From positions 1 through 64,000 of the forward strand of contig KN880514.1 of assembly GCA_000934385.1 (NCBI GenBank): a stretch of DNA of 64,000 bases, written 5' to 3'. Below, piece after piece: positions 52,565 to 64,000 of the stretch. The number at the start of each line of letters is the position of its first letter. The first letter of the stretch is position 1. The notes under the pieces were generated by a model. That model was given only the letters and a program-made list of their open reading frames with translations. It had not been told where the DNA came from and ran no database searches. The position numbers were made by a program, and so were the translations under genes. This DNA comes from Cylindrobasidium torrendii FP15055 ss-10 (lineage: Eukaryota; Basidiomycota; Agaricomycetes; Agaricales; Physalacriaceae).

Positions 52565-54292
52565 ATGTCAAGCACACATCGGGGACAGATGAAGCGCGCC
52601 AGAGTGCGTCTCAGTTCTGACCAGATTCTCGGCTGTGCTGAAAAGGACATAGCGCGACTCTGTCGATTCACCGTCGCCGAACAGCGACTCAGGATACGAG
52701 ACTGGCATTTTGTTGAGTCCCATCACCAAGGGGACATCTCGCACTCAAGCTGTTTGTGGCCAGCGATTTGATATATGATTTAACGGCTGATAATGTGCTT
52801 CCAGCCCTGCGTTCGCGTCAGAACGGCGGGCCCGAGGACAAAGAGACGCCGCATCGAGGACGAGGACGAACAGTCACAGGACTTGGGCGCGTCCACCGAT
52901 CTGCAAAGGAAGCTTCGCATCAAGCCACGCATTTCCGACGCTCAAAGAGACAAGGAGCTCGCCGCACTGAAGGCCGACAACGAGAAGCTGAGGAAAACGA
53001 ACAAGGAGCTTAGGACGAAGAATGAACGGCTCACAGCGGAGTACAAGGAGCTTACGACAGAGAACGAGGAGCTCAGCACAGATCACAGGGAACTCAGGAG
53101 GAAGATTGAGCAAATGGAATGCACAATCTACACTCGCGAGAACGACATACGCAAGCTCAATCTGGAGGCGGCCAAAGACAAAGAGTTCATCGGCGCCAGG
53201 ATCACATACTATGCTGCGCAGGATGCGCAAGTTGTGCAGTTGACCAAGGAGGGGGACGCGGCAAGGGCTAGAGTGCGTTCTTTGTCTCCTCATCCATGAG
53301 TTGCGCTGATCGCTGCCCAGGCTGAAAAGGCGGAGAGAGACTCTGACGAACGCTTCAGGGACCTCAGGGAAAAGTTCCATCTAGCCGAGTACCAGCTTGG
53401 CGAGGCCAACAAGACTGTCTCTACTCTGCAAGCCCAAAACGCCGCGAGTACAGACCGAGCCGAGGCTGAGGACATGGTCAAGAAGCTCGCAATGGTCGCG
53501 GACGGATACCGCCAAGCCCTCATTGAATGTCCTGACCTCTTTGCCGAGTCCGTCTATCAAGCCTTCGTGCAGCGCACAGGATGGACAGACGCTGATACCA
53601 AGACCTGGTTCGCCGCGACTTGCGAGAGCATCAAGATTGGATACCTTTCCACACACCTCCCTACGTTGGACGTGACCCTGCAGCCTGTTGTAGACCTCAT
53701 CAACAGCACCTTGCCGGCGCAGTGGCTTCAAACACAGTACTTTGGCGCATACAATCCAATCAGCACTAGCTACTTGCCGTCCACAGATTTCCTCGACGCC
53801 CGGCATTGGGCTCCAAACGATGGCGCCGCCTACCAGACTTCAACTTCACAGGCGGACAACGCCTACACTATTGCCAACTCTTTCGATACTTCCGACTTCG
53901 GCCTTCAAGGTGCTGAGGATGAGCAAGACCATCTCGCCACCGCCGGCCCTGCTACTTCAGTCCCTGTCATCCCCGCCTCTCTGAACTTCCTAACGCCTCA
54001 GGACAACATCTCCGCCAATCCCAGTAGCCCGCCTGCTGACCAGACCGAAGTCTCGTCGCCGTCCTCCAAGCGGGATCCATGGTCCTGGGCATACACAGTG
54101 CCCACCGACCAGGCATCTTGGAAGATATTCAAAGAGTATTGCAAGGTTCTCAAGGTGTCCTATGTGCCGACAAAGATGCCAACGGACGCGGTGACCATAG
54201 CGGGGTACATGGCGCAGGCCCAAAGCAAGGTCGAGTTCAAGCACGGGCCGAGACCTGGTGTGCTCGAGCGGTTTCTCGACGCAGCGCTTTAG
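52565..54292 (+). CDS. Long coiled-coil protein, paralogue of 40,176 gene
   Basis: The model has exons 52565-52603, 52805-53272 and 53321-54292, giving 492 residues. The last two boundaries are firm (intron 53273-53320, GTGCGT...CAG, 48 nt); the 201-nt first intron is long and could be two introns with a small exon between. Exon 1 (MSSTHRGQMKRAR) matches the short paralogue. A nuclear-type basic cluster TKRRRIEDEDE is followed by about 170 residues of uninterrupted coiled coil (ADNEKLRKTNKELRTKNERL) and more coiled coil in exon 3. Then come a globular-looking part (ALIECPDLFAESVYQAFVQRTGW), a Ser/Thr/Gln-rich linker and a conserved-looking C-terminal domain (DPWSWAYTVPTDQASWKIFKEYCKVLKV). No known family is recognised. 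Confidence 0.75.
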
Positions 54293-54822
54293 TCGTCGCG
54301 CGTGAAAAGTTATGCCCTAATGCTCCATATTTTTGAGCGCCAGTCGGTGCGCGTACAAGGGGGGACCTAGTTGTGTTAAAGGTATGCTCTGATGCTTGTC
54401 TCGTGGTTCTGAGTGCTGACGTCGATGCAGATATAGATTGGTCCTAATGGAATTGTGTGTACTTATTTTGTATTTGTAAAACGTTGTTATTTGGTCAAAC
54501 TTGTATTAGTAGACTCTACATTAGGATTATTCAACGCTTTCCCTCCGCGAACCCCGAGACCTGTTGATCATTTCCATCCCATCGGTACAGATAGCCCCAG
54601 ACGTAGGGAGGAAGAATCGCATGCTTCCCATCGGTACCCAGTGGCCCAAGTAGTTCACTGTCCTTATTGGTCTTCGCGCGCAAAAGGACACTAGTACCAA
54701 TAGTCCAATCTGCAAGAACCCATGTCCATATCTATTCACCTCAACCACTGGCATATTAAGAACGCCTGCAGGGCTCAAAACAAGGAATATGGTATATACA
54801 GTACAGCGTCTAAGTAATATGT
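54293..54822. other. Intergenic between convergent genes
   Basis: Holds the 3' flanks of the long coiled-coil gene and the mitochondrial carrier gene. No supported exon. Confidence 0.5.
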
Positions 54823-56019
54823 CTATGCATTCAGCATACGGCTCGCCATCTCAAAGCCGAGGAAGGTTGCGCCGTTCGCGAATGGTGACCTGAACAAAGC
54901 GGTCAGATAGAGAGCTACAGTGCAATAACATGCAACAAACCTGATCAATGTCGGTCCCAACCCACGCATGAAAGCGCCCGCGCCTTCTGTCTTCCAGACC
55001 GTCTTAACACAGTTCCAAGTTGAGGAGTACTTCTGTCCTGTCGCTGGAGAGAATCCATCGGTCTGCATGCGTGACTTGATCATGTCTATGGGGTATATCA
55101 CAGCCCAAAGCTATGACACTGGTCAGTCTACGCAAAGAGCCAAACGAGGAGGGACATACGACGTATCCTGCGCCCGCGCCGAAAAGGACAGCGTTCGCTG
55201 GGTTGATTTCATCGCGACGAATGTTCTTGATGCGCATTTCCCGCTGGACGAGTTTCTCGTACGCCCAGAAGTAGACTCCATACCCCGACGTTTCGCGGAT
55301 GAGTGTAATCGCCTGGCCCTTGTAGATACCAGCAATCCCCCGCTGCGCGTATATCTTCTTCATTGCGTCCCATGGGCCCTTGTATATTGGGTTTGTCGCG
55401 GATTGTGTTTGTAAACCTGCACAAATCATGAGGGCGAGGGTTCATACGTACAAAATGGAAGCGTACGGATACGGATGTGCTCGACGGGTCCCGATACGAC
55501 ACCGTTGGCAATGCCAGCGACGGCGCCAGCAACAAAAAGTTGTCCGTGGCCGAGCTCGAGTCCACCGGGCCCTCCAGTGCCGTTCTGTAAGTTTCGGGAA
55601 GAATAAAAGCGCTTCATCCATTCGATAGCGCCGAATTGGATGGACACGCAGACACCGATGCCAAGCAGAGGCGTGAGTGTTCCCTAGAGCAGGTGTTAGC
55701 TTTCGCCCAAGGCGGCTCATATCGCGCACCTTATAGAATGCTAATGGCCCTTCATTTTTTAATATTCCTCCTGCGCATTGGACCATTCCACTGTAGGTGC
55801 CCTTTGGCGCTGTTTGCATGCGCTGTGAGGCGTAAGAGCAGTGCTGGACGTTCATGTGGTTCTGCATACCACTTTGACGATGTCGAAAGGCTGGCCGACG
55901 AGAACCTAGTCAAAAAGTATAAGTTCTCCGTCTAATCTTGGAGGATTTCCTCAAGATACCTGGCAAACACCACCCGCCGTTCCCGCCGTAAGATCCTTTA
56001 TCGTTTTTGTCGCCGACAT
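54823..56019 (-). CDS. Mitochondrial carrier, YMC1-like
   Basis: This is an inner-membrane solute carrier of the SLC25 type. Seven exons close in phase: 56019-55960, 55905-55870, 55822-55730, 55683-55467, 55416-55160, 55110-54941 and 54889-54823; 299 residues, the family's normal size. The three repeat signatures P-x-[DE]-x-x-[KR] are all present: QPFDIVKVRMQT, GPVEHIRIRLQT and YPIDMIKSRMQT. The N-terminus (IKDLTAGTAGGVCQVLVGQPFD) is closest to the YMC1/carnitine-ornithine branch as I remember it, so an amino acid or acylcarnitine substrate is likely, but the contact residues do not settle it. Introns interrupt each repeat soon after its signature. Confidence 0.92.
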
Positions 56020-56543
56020 GGCTGGCTTGAATCAGCGGAGATGGAGGGAGGAAAGCAGGACGCGTGCTGGAATACCGTCCGAAAATGATCGGCGACAAGG
56101 CCGAAAATTAGGATAAGATATCCCACGTGGACCGCGTCAAGACGCGATCGGGAGACGCGTTTAGATCAGTGTGCGTTGCTGAAGAAGCCTAAATCTAATA
56201 CACTGGGACTGAATCCATAGTGGCTAGAGTATGGCTCACGCACAAGCCCTGGGTGTATATGCTGGAGAAAGCTGCCTATGCACTGCTGATAGTATGTACA
56301 GCGAGAAGAGTCTACGGCTGGACCTATTTTGGAGTTACGCCATTTCCAAAGCCTACCCTAGAAGAAAAAATAAAGAAATTAATGATAGAAACGACCCCTG
56401 CGGTATATATCAGGCTTATAGCGTGCGTCTGGTGTGCGTAAACAAGTTTCTACGGTCGCCTGAACGTTAACTGCAGTGATAATGATCGATGATGGCGGCA
56501 TCTTTGTGATCAATTTTGATCGCGCACTTTCTTTCACACCCCC
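56020..56543. other. Divergent intergenic region
   Basis: Shared promoter space of the carrier and zinc-finger genes. No supported exon; short open frames of 73-79 codons overlap in two phases and look accidental. Confidence 0.5.
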
Positions 56544-58322
56544 ATGTCGCTCCCTGAATCCGAGCTACCAGGAATACCACCGGCCAAAAACTTGGAACTG
56601 AGCGATGATGACGATGACGATGATGACTCGGACTCAGATATTGACGAGGAGGCCGAGAAAATGGCGCAGCGGCTGCGCGCCGAGCTGCTTGCGGACATCA
56701 GCAGAGTGAATGCGGCGGCTGTGACGCCCCAGCCTCCCCCAAAGGGGCCACTTCCCTCCCCACAACAGAGTAATACTTCGTCAGTTCAAGCCCTGTCCAA
56801 GAAGGAAGAAGCTATCCTTGGATCCATGCGTACCATCCTGACACTCCTGGACCGCGATGTACCAGCCCGCTCGCATATGCAGGCGACGCCCATTCCCAGC
56901 CTTGGAAACGTCAGTGTACACACTATTCTCACCTCTTTGGTTTCTTCCACTCGCGTTCCGCCCGAAATGGCGAAAACTTTGCACGAATCTATCATCGCGC
57001 TCACTCGCAACAACGACCTATTCGATTTGGGGAAACGAAAACGTGACGCGCAGGCTGTTCCCCCTTCCCAGGACATTATACAAGAACCAGTCAAGCGTGG
57101 CACCTACGCCCAGCACTACGACCTGAACGCTCAGCTAGTGGAGGCAGTAGGCATGGTTAGCCATACCCTCGCTGCAACCGCGAGCAGTCCCCTCGAACCA
57201 ACTTCTATACACCCAATTCAACTGCACTTGCACCAGATATTCCTGTTCGCGGTGACTTCTGCCCCACGCGCTGGGACGGGCACCAATACACTGCAAGAAA
57301 TTGCTGGCCTCATACAGGTCATTGGCGTCCTGACAGGCATTCAAATCGGGCAGAACCCTCCAGCAGTCTCGTCACAGAACCCTCCATTCAACGGAATTGT
57401 GACCGCTGTCTATCCTTGCCTCGCCTCGGGCTGTCAGAAGACGTTCTCGCGTTTATTCAACTTGCGGGCTCACCAGCGTGTGCATGCTGTCGACAGACCG
57501 TACCGCTGCCCAACCTGTCCGGCGTCATTCGTGCGCAACCATGATCTCAAACGACATGTCCAGCTGCACGATAACAAGGCGTGGAAATGCTCTGGGTGCG
57601 ACAAGATGTTTTCGAGACGGGACGCTATCAAGCGTCACAAGAAGCTCAGCGAAGCGCACCGGTCCAAAGGGGAAGCTTGTGTTCACGGGGACATCATCGA
57701 GGTCGAAAACGGGGACGACGACGAGGGGATACGGGAGGAAAAGCGCGTCAAGATGTGGAATGGGATCTCGCAGAATGTTGCCAATGGCGGTGCGAACGAG
57801 GTCGAGGAGGGCGAAATCCAGCCGGTGATGCTGGCTCAATTACAGACAACAGTGCTCACACTGCATCCCGTCCTGCAGAACAGAGTCACTAATGCACTAG
57901 GCAATGCTGCGGCAGGTGCCCCGCCCATGAACACTGGCCAGACGCAGTCCGCATTAGCGAGTGTCATCGCGCGAGTACAGGTTCAGACCGAGATGCCGCC
58001 TGCTCCATCGGAGCAAGAACCTGCGCCTGCGCCGCCGCCCGCTGTGCCCGAGGCCTTGTCGATGTACGGTCTATCGGATGCCCAAACCAAGATGCTCGAG
58101 GATGCTATCTCTGGCGCTGCGCGCGCTGCACAGGCCCAGGCAGAGGCAGAGGCAGCGTTGGAGGAGGAAGAGGACGAGTCGGATGATGAGATGGATATGG
58201 AACCTGTGCCCATCCCGTCACCGGCGCCAGCGGAAATGTAAGTTATTCATTTACAATGCGAGGAGAATAGATAGCTAATACAACAACAACTGATCAGGAC
58301 GGCAATAGGGAATAATGGTTAA
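56544..58322 (+). CDS. C2H2 zinc-finger protein with acidic ends
   Basis: Exon 1 is 56544-58237 and exon 2 is 58298-58322 (intron 60 nt, GTAAGT...CAG), giving 572 residues; if the intron is retained the frame ends three bases later at TAA (565 residues). Three C2H2 fingers lie at about 293-375: C-x4-C-x12-H-x3-H, C-x2-C-x12-H-x3-H and C-x2-C-x12-H-x6-H, the last with a wide His spacing. An acidic Asp/Ser tract stands at about 20-35, a basic GKRKRD at about 166 and a Glu/Ala-rich acidic tract near the end. It is probably a DNA-binding transcription regulator with acidic activation-type regions. I cannot name an orthologue. Confidence 0.87.
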
Positions 58323-58495
58323 ATGATGTGTAGGGTCGCGCTTGTCGGGTGGATGGATAGATAGAATGGATGGGGTATGCGTCTGTGACAGTTAGAGCAA
58401 CGGTGCAGGAGAGATTGGGGCAGCATACCGGGAGAGTCGTGCTGGGTCGTGGTTGCGCGTGGGTGTGGTCGTGAAAGTGTCTGCGCTCTCTGCGC

Positions 58496-58819
58496 TCAGA
58501 GCTTCGTTCGCCGCCGCCTGGGGTCGTGCAGATGGGGATTGGTATACTGGCTCTCTACCTCCACCTGCAGCTTCCGCCAGCGCTCCTTGCTCTCCGCCGA
58601 CTCTCGGTTCCACGCCTCAAGTATGGCCTGTGCTGGAGACATCTTGGGGCTTGACGGAGGGCTTGTTGGGCGCGTCTCCCGCTTGGGTTTCCTGCGAGAG
58701 TCGGGCGGGTCGTGTGTCATCTGTAATGTACGAAGTCGGTGCTCGGCAAGGCGGGGTAGTGTGGGAATAGAGGCGTACAATTCGTTTACTCGGAGGATAA
58801 TGGTGGGGGAATGTAACAT
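58496..58819 (-). CDS. Hypothetical small basic protein
   Basis: An ATG-started open frame of 107 residues, rich in Arg, Pro and Ser, with one helical, charged stretch (AQAILEAWNRESAESKERWRKLQVEVE). It could be a real small gene or one exon of a spliced gene: another phase just downstream (58,495-58,400) is open and coding-like up to a GTATGC site. No family likeness is seen and codon use is not decisive. Confidence 0.35.
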   Translation of the reverse strand: MLHSPTIILRVNELYASIPTLPRLAEHRLRTLQMTHDPPDSRRKPKRETRPTSPPSSPKMSPAQAILEAWNRESAESKERWRKLQVEVESQYTNPHLHDPRRRRTKL

Positions 58820-59808
58820 TTGTCGATCCCAGCCATCCGCGGTCTTTTATAATCTCCATCTTCTGCCAGCCATCTGGCCCAGGGGCATGGGTTCGGACAC
58901 TCAAAGTGACAGTATGGAAACATTTAGGATTCCCAGACACACTTTTTTGTCCCATTAGGCACGCACGCGTGCGCCGGTTCGTATCCTTTTGTGTCGTGAC
59001 GGGTCTTTCCTTTGTTGGCGCAAAACAAAGGATGCCCCCAAACAGGAAGGTTGAAAGCAAGGGCAACCACGGGCCGCGAGCATCCGTATAGTCCCAAAAC
59101 ATTCAGAGGTCACTTCGTATACCTTCCTGGTACCCACAATTTTGACACACAAATTCTTCATTGTAAAGAATCCCCGAAGAATGTAGAATGCATGATGGTA
59201 TCAGGGTTTGGGTCAGGAGGGAAAAACACTAAGAATGGAAGGAGAGCACGCCCCATCAGTCACACACACTACCGCGTTGTTTGCACATTGTGCGTCCGGG
59301 CTCTTATGCGGACGCTGCGCTTTTGTCCACAACTCATTGTAATACGTCAGGTAGCGTGCGCTTTGGGAGGATTTATCGTCGCGCACTGCGCGCGCGTTCC
59401 ATTCCCGGTGTCTGTGCGACAAGTAATCCGCGTGCTACCGTCCCAATGCCCAGAATCACTGTAGGATCCCGAGGCATCGATGCACCTAAGGCCCAAGATA
59501 CGATGATGAATATGAATTTAGAGTTCATTTCATGGACGGGGCTCGGACTCGGACTCGGAGGACGGACTCAAGATGCGTGAAGCCCTCTGCCCGAGGGGCG
59601 GTACATCCGCACCTCTGTGTGCACTGTGCAGCTGTACCTATGATAGTGTTACTATGTTTGAAGCCATGCGTTCGATGCGAGGCGTCTGCGCTGTAAACCA
59701 CTACAAGCGACCTGTGTACCCTAAATTCCCAAGAGCATGACATGTACTTTGGTATTACGGGTACACCGAAAGCTGCGTAGGATACAACTTGTAGCATATA
59801 ACCGGTGA
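58820..59808. other. Intergenic, no gene seen
   Basis: No supported exon on either strand. The chitinase last-exon phase stays open leftwards only if intron 6 is retained (to 59,525). Confidence 0.45.
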
Positions 59809-61635
59809 TTATAGTATGAAAGTCAGGATGAGATGTAACGGCAGCGAGGCCCACAGCAGGGATGCAGCTGTAGTGTGTCGCGGAGTCACTGCGTTCGAAG
59901 GTGTGCTCGAGGCTGACGCGCTTGGACTTTGTGATGTCGAGGTCGTGTCCGAGATGCCTGATACTATGGCACGAGGATAAGCATAGATTGCACAGTAAGT
60001 TCGAGGACCCACAAATGGCGTCAAGTAGAATGTCGTCCGGGTCGCCTGCAGCCTCCCACACGGCAAATCCTGCAAGAGCATTGTCACGGATGAAACGTCC
60101 CTAGTGTTGTGTCAGAAATCCAGGCGTCATATTACAAGCATTGTCGACCGCAATCGGGAAGGCGGAGGACTCACTTTGGCGGCGAACGACACGGGATTGT
60201 CGTACGAAATCAGCACTTGCTTCGTCCTGTCGTAGACGTACGGCTGCGGAATCATGGTGAGTACGACATTCTTCACGCTTGATTCCAACTGCGCTCGGAA
60301 ACACAAAATAGGGAATTATCCAGGCAAAACGCACCGTCTGGCTGCAATTGTCGAAACTCGACAGTACACCACTCAAGGCAGTACCGTTCTTGTCGATTAG
60401 CCCCTCCTCGGCAAGTGCCCAGTAGTTGTACACGCCCGAAGGACCTTGGAAGACTCCACAAATATCTTCCCCACCATCGCCATCCCAGCTGTCCCCTTTG
60501 CCCAGCACACTAGGATTTGAAGCCGGATAGGCAGAAAGCTCCGAGCTATTGCTCAGAGGACCAACGGCGAAAGAATGTCCATAGGCCGGGACGCCCAGCA
60601 GGATTTTGCTACTAGGCATTCCTGCTGATGTCCAAGCGGCAACTGCAGTCGCCGCTGACCCATGACGATGGTTAGCCGGCGCACAGGTGTCGTTGAGAGG
60701 TGCGTTCGGGCCCGCGTTCACCGAGAGGGCGTTTGAGACGTCGTAGTTCATGATAGCAATGTGGTCGAGCACATCGCCGAACGCAGACACGTCTTGCATT
60801 GGCTTTCCATCTGAGCCATTAAACGGCTGCAGAAATGTTGCTGCAGAAAGTACAAGGTCCTTTGCAGCGGGCCGTCCACGCAATTCCTGCAAGAATGAAA
60901 GGAAATTGGCAGAATCGTTCTTGTTCACGATATTGCATCCCACGCCTTGCTTGTTTGGGTATTCCCAGCTAGAAAGCATGTGTATTAGGATACGATGCAC
61001 GATATCGGCGAAGAAGGGTAGACAAACTCGAAATCAACACCATCGAACGAGTATTCCGAGACAAGGTCAAGTACACCATCGACGAACGCGGTACGATTGT
61101 GGGCTGATCCGACCTGGGACGAAAAGTACCGCGAGCCCGTCCATCCGCCAATGGAGATGGACGCCTTGACGTTCTGTAATAGGCCGGAGTCCCCAGTAAG
61201 CACAATGGATTCGCGACATGCGGAGATCAAGTAAAAGCGGGTGATGATGCACATCGTGGGCTGGGACTTACATTCTTGTGGGCCTCTTGAACGAATTCGC
61301 GTACAATCGCATCCTCATCGTCGCTTGGAAGCTCAATCTTTCCAGCATCCGGGGATGGGAGACTGTATCGACGGAAGATCAGCTTTTGAAGAATGGAGAC
61401 CACTCGGAGAACATGAAGAGTCTAGATGAACCAGTCGCGTGCAGAAAAAAACACAAGGATTCTCGACGTACGCAAAAGCATAGGTGACGAGTGAATACTT
61501 TGACCAGCTCACGTTGGCCGGCGGGAACTGTGCAGCATGCCAGCCTGCATACCACGCGGCCGCGGTAGGCGACGCGGCAAACACAGGCTGAGAGACAAAG
61601 AACGTGGCAAAAACCAGGGAGAGAACGGACGCCAT
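59809..61635 (-). CDS. GH18 chitinase, secreted, probably GPI-anchored
   Basis: The enzyme cleaves chitin; in fungi such enzymes act in the cell wall or on prey and dead hyphae. Seven exons close in phase: 61635-61472, 61362-61272, 61173-61028, 60968-60335, 60243-60175, 60100-60013 and 59963-59809; 448 residues. The signal peptide is about 1-20 (SLVFATFFVSQPVFA). SISIGGW is at about 91-96, and the catalytic motif DGVDFDWEYP at 129-138 (acid Glu136) is split by an intron inside the second-last Asp codon. Also seen are MNYDVSN and FAVWEAAGDPDDILLDAI. The end is a Ser/Thr-rich linker followed by a hydrophobic tail (SLPLHLILTFIL), a GPI-signal pattern. Intron 1 (109 nt) could instead contain a small extra exon. 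Retaining intron 6 would give a different C-terminus. Confidence 0.93.
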
Positions 61636-62547
61636 GGTGGTTGCTTTGTGGTCTGCTGGCGGCAGAATCCGGGCTGAAGCTCGTCTAACTGAGTGGTCGC
61701 GACTGACAGCGCGTCACTGTTTACGCATCACGATCGTGCCCTCGCGGTCACCTGAGCGACGACGCTCCCACAAATTGTAAAAGCGCGTTGTGGATCAGAT
61801 CCAATTTGTCAGAAAAGCAGAAGAAAGGTGGAGGCCGTCATAACAGGAGTACATGTGAGAGCAGAGTCAAACAATGCAATCACGATCAGAACAAAGCCGG
61901 AGTAAACTTGGTGATGGCCTGTCCTGACTTAGAGAGGTTGCTTTTGTCTCGAATTTTTCTGATTTACAGCCATGTAAGTGGATCGAAATCATAATACAAG
62001 ACAGTCATTTGGATGTTATGTACCCGTCTTCCACTATGAAAGTGTGATTGCAGCAACAAATGAGCTCAAGCCCCTGCGGCTCTTCGCTTGGGAATAGCGT
62101 TCAACAACACGCGAGGAAGTATTGTATCTGTAGACAATGACCAGACTGCACAAGCACATACATAGCCGCGCAGAGCCTTTTGTTTTGTTGGCAGTGCGGC
62201 GCCGCACGGCCCGCAAGCCGACAAGGTCACGTTTCGTCACGTTCGCCGATCTTTACAAAGGCCCACCATCCTCAGCCTCTTACCACCACATTTGCCCATA
62301 TTTCCCGGGAACTACTCAAGGAAACTGCTTCAAGATTAAACTTTGTGGCCTTCGACGCGTCTTCACGCCATTGAATCCTGCGCCTCGACACTCAAGTACT
62401 TAACAGCCGGCGCTACTGAACTGGCCACTCTTCAAAACGCGCCTTCAACTACCCAACAACGACGCGCTCCAGCTCACTTTCCATAAAAACCTTCACAACA
62501 TTCTCTGAAAGGAGCTTCGAACATCTCTATCCTTCCGATCCCACACT
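61636..62547. other. Divergent intergenic region, no gene seen
   Basis: Promoter space of the chitinase and the checkpoint kinase. No supported exon. A palindrome-like GGCAGTGCGGCGCCGCACGGC lies near 62,190-62,210 as the only structure I noticed. Confidence 0.5.
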
Positions 62548-64000
62548 ATGGACTCGCCACCACCCGTCACGCCGGTCAATCCTGTGGGCAGGCCCCGAAA
62601 TCCATTGCTCATAGACGACGACGAATTCGACAATGGACCGGAGCCAGAAATGAACGAAGATATTATGCCAACGCAGGATGAGGACACGCAACCAAACTCC
62701 CAGGTCCAAGCTAGCGTGCCGGACAAAGACCTCTGGGGCCTCCTCCAACCTTGCCATCGCAATAACCGTCCAATCCATCTCCGGCGCACTTTTAGGATAT
62801 ACAAAGTCGGACGCAACAAAGTAGGCAACCAGATCATCCTTCCCAGTACCAAAATAAGTGCGTGCTCGTCAACTACATATTTTGGACTTTCTAACTTTTG
62901 AAAGGCAACAAACACTGCACCATTACCTGGGACGGCGAACTCTCTTCTTCCGCTTCCGTCATCGTTCAAGATATGTCTACTAACGGCACCTTTGTATGTC
63001 ACTGCTCTGTACAGCCGACTAGTACTTACCCTCCTTAGGTCAACGGCGACCGCATTGGCAAAGGAAAACAGCGCCTGCTTAGGCAAGGAGACGAGATATC
63101 GTTTGGGACTGTTGTTCCACAACCAGCCAGCGCGCTGGATGACTACCGTGCGTAACTCACTTTCGCCAAAGGCTGGCTTTGACATAATTGCAGGCTTCCT
63201 CTTCCGTCTTCTCGCTGGTGGTGGAACACAAGAAGGCATGTATGCCGAGTACGACCTCATTAGTGAACTTGGCAAAGGCTCGTTCGCGACTGTCATGAAG
63301 GCACTGGAGCGCCAGACTGGCGAAACCCGCGCCATCAAAATGATCCACCACAGAGTCGCAGGAAACTCCCAAGACGAAGAAACGCGCAACAAGCAGTTGA
63401 CCCGCGAGATAGAAATCATGCGCGGTCTGCGGCATCCCAACATCTGTGCCCTCCACAAAGTCTTCCGTGAGAAGAACGGCTCGATAAGTATGTCTAGTGC
63501 TCCTTACCACGTCGCTGCCTCTTATGCTCTGTAGACCTTGTCCTTGACCTCATCGATGGCGGTGACCTTCTCGACTTCATTCTCCAACACCACGGCGTCA
63601 ACGAAGCCATGGGCAAACACATCAGCTACCAAATATGCGATGCCTTGAGTGTAGGCCAAGACCCTTATGTGACTGCCGTCCTTTATTGACATCCTTCAGT
63701 ATTGCCACGCGCGTCTCATTGCTCACCGCGACCTGAAGCCTGAAAACATCCTTCTCACCAAGACTAACCCACCGATGGTGAAGATTGCTGATTTTGGGCT
63801 CGCGAAAGTCGTGGATAGTGCGACCATGCTTCGAGTATGCTCTTTGATTGGTCCTCTAGTTCGTTGCTCAGCATTCTTCAGACTATGTGTGGAACACCTG
63901 CCTATCTCGCTCCAGAGGTTGTTTCTCAAGTCAACGACTCCGGCTACGGACATATGGTTGATGCATGGAGTGTTGGCGTGATCATGTACTCTATGTGAGC
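62548..64000 (+). CDS. Cds1/CHK2-type checkpoint kinase, 5' part
   Basis: An FHA domain followed by a Ser/Thr kinase domain defines the Cds1/Rad53/CHK2 family, which relays DNA-damage and replication-stress signals. Exons in the window: 62548-62857, 62905-62993, 63039-63147, 63194-63487, 63535-63650, 63700-63834 and 63882-63994, then a GTGAGC donor at the window edge; about 388 residues are visible. An SQ/TQ-like start ([15 protein letters not shown]) precedes the FHA core ([32 protein letters not shown]). The kinase shows the Gly loop GKGSFATV at about 196-203, the ATP-binding Lys218 in [19 protein letters not shown] and the activation-segment end [11 protein letters not shown]. The C-terminal kinase lobe lies outside the window. 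Confidence 0.93.

Noticed and set aside
59525..60061. 178-residue continuation of the chitinase frame
   Set aside because: It depends on retaining intron 6; splicing gives a GPI-type end that fits the family much better.

Overview
The window looks like about 64 kb of a filamentous basidiomycete (Agaricomycete-type) nuclear genome. The evidence is many multi-exon genes with short introns (about 47-110 nt, 5' ends of the GTRNGT type), a DIRS-type retrotransposon, a dense set of F-box genes, a GPI-tailed GH18 chitinase, and an ERMES-independent set of ordinary eukaryotic housekeeping genes. All exon boundaries were read by eye from GT...AG sites and kept only where the reading phases close.

Layout. 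1-5.75 kb: a tyrosine-recombinase (DIRS-type) retrotransposon on the minus strand with gag, RT-RNase H and recombinase. 5.8-17.44 kb: a gene-poor stretch made almost wholly of five diverged, mosaic copies of one unknown repeat plus shorter shared blocks. 17.5-29 kb: a Lys-rich coiled-coil protein, tRNA-Ala(AGC), a small secreted hydrophobic protein, a NIPA-type Mg2+ transporter and a CoA-binding-fold protein. 29.8-34.7 kb: an F-box gene and an ethanolamine/choline phosphotransferase. 35.5-44.3 kb and 50.4-54.3 kb: a cluster built by duplication, with two F-box families (A1/A2 and B1/B2) and a coiled-coil family (one full, one truncated copy), and an AFG1-like mitochondrial ATPase set among them. 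45.9-49.8 kb: a Hac1/XBP1-type bZIP gene, intron-containing tRNA-Met(CAT), and a METTL24-like membrane protein with Pro/His-rich inserts. 54.8-64 kb: a YMC1-like mitochondrial carrier, a C2H2 zinc-finger protein, a chitinase and the 5' part of a Cds1/CHK2-type checkpoint kinase cut by the window edge.

The strongest biological signal is in the bZIP gene at 45,896-47,009. Its normal reading frame ends early, but removing 29 nt bounded by two CNG|CNGN sites (46,589-46,617), the consensus cut by the ER-stress endonuclease IRE1, joins it exactly to a second open frame. This predicts the unfolded-protein-response switch of the organism. Other notable signals are the retroelement with an in-frame stop and an ATGA stop-restart overlap, the 11.6-kb mosaic repeat, and F-box paralogues in opposite orientation that still share a recognisable core promoter.
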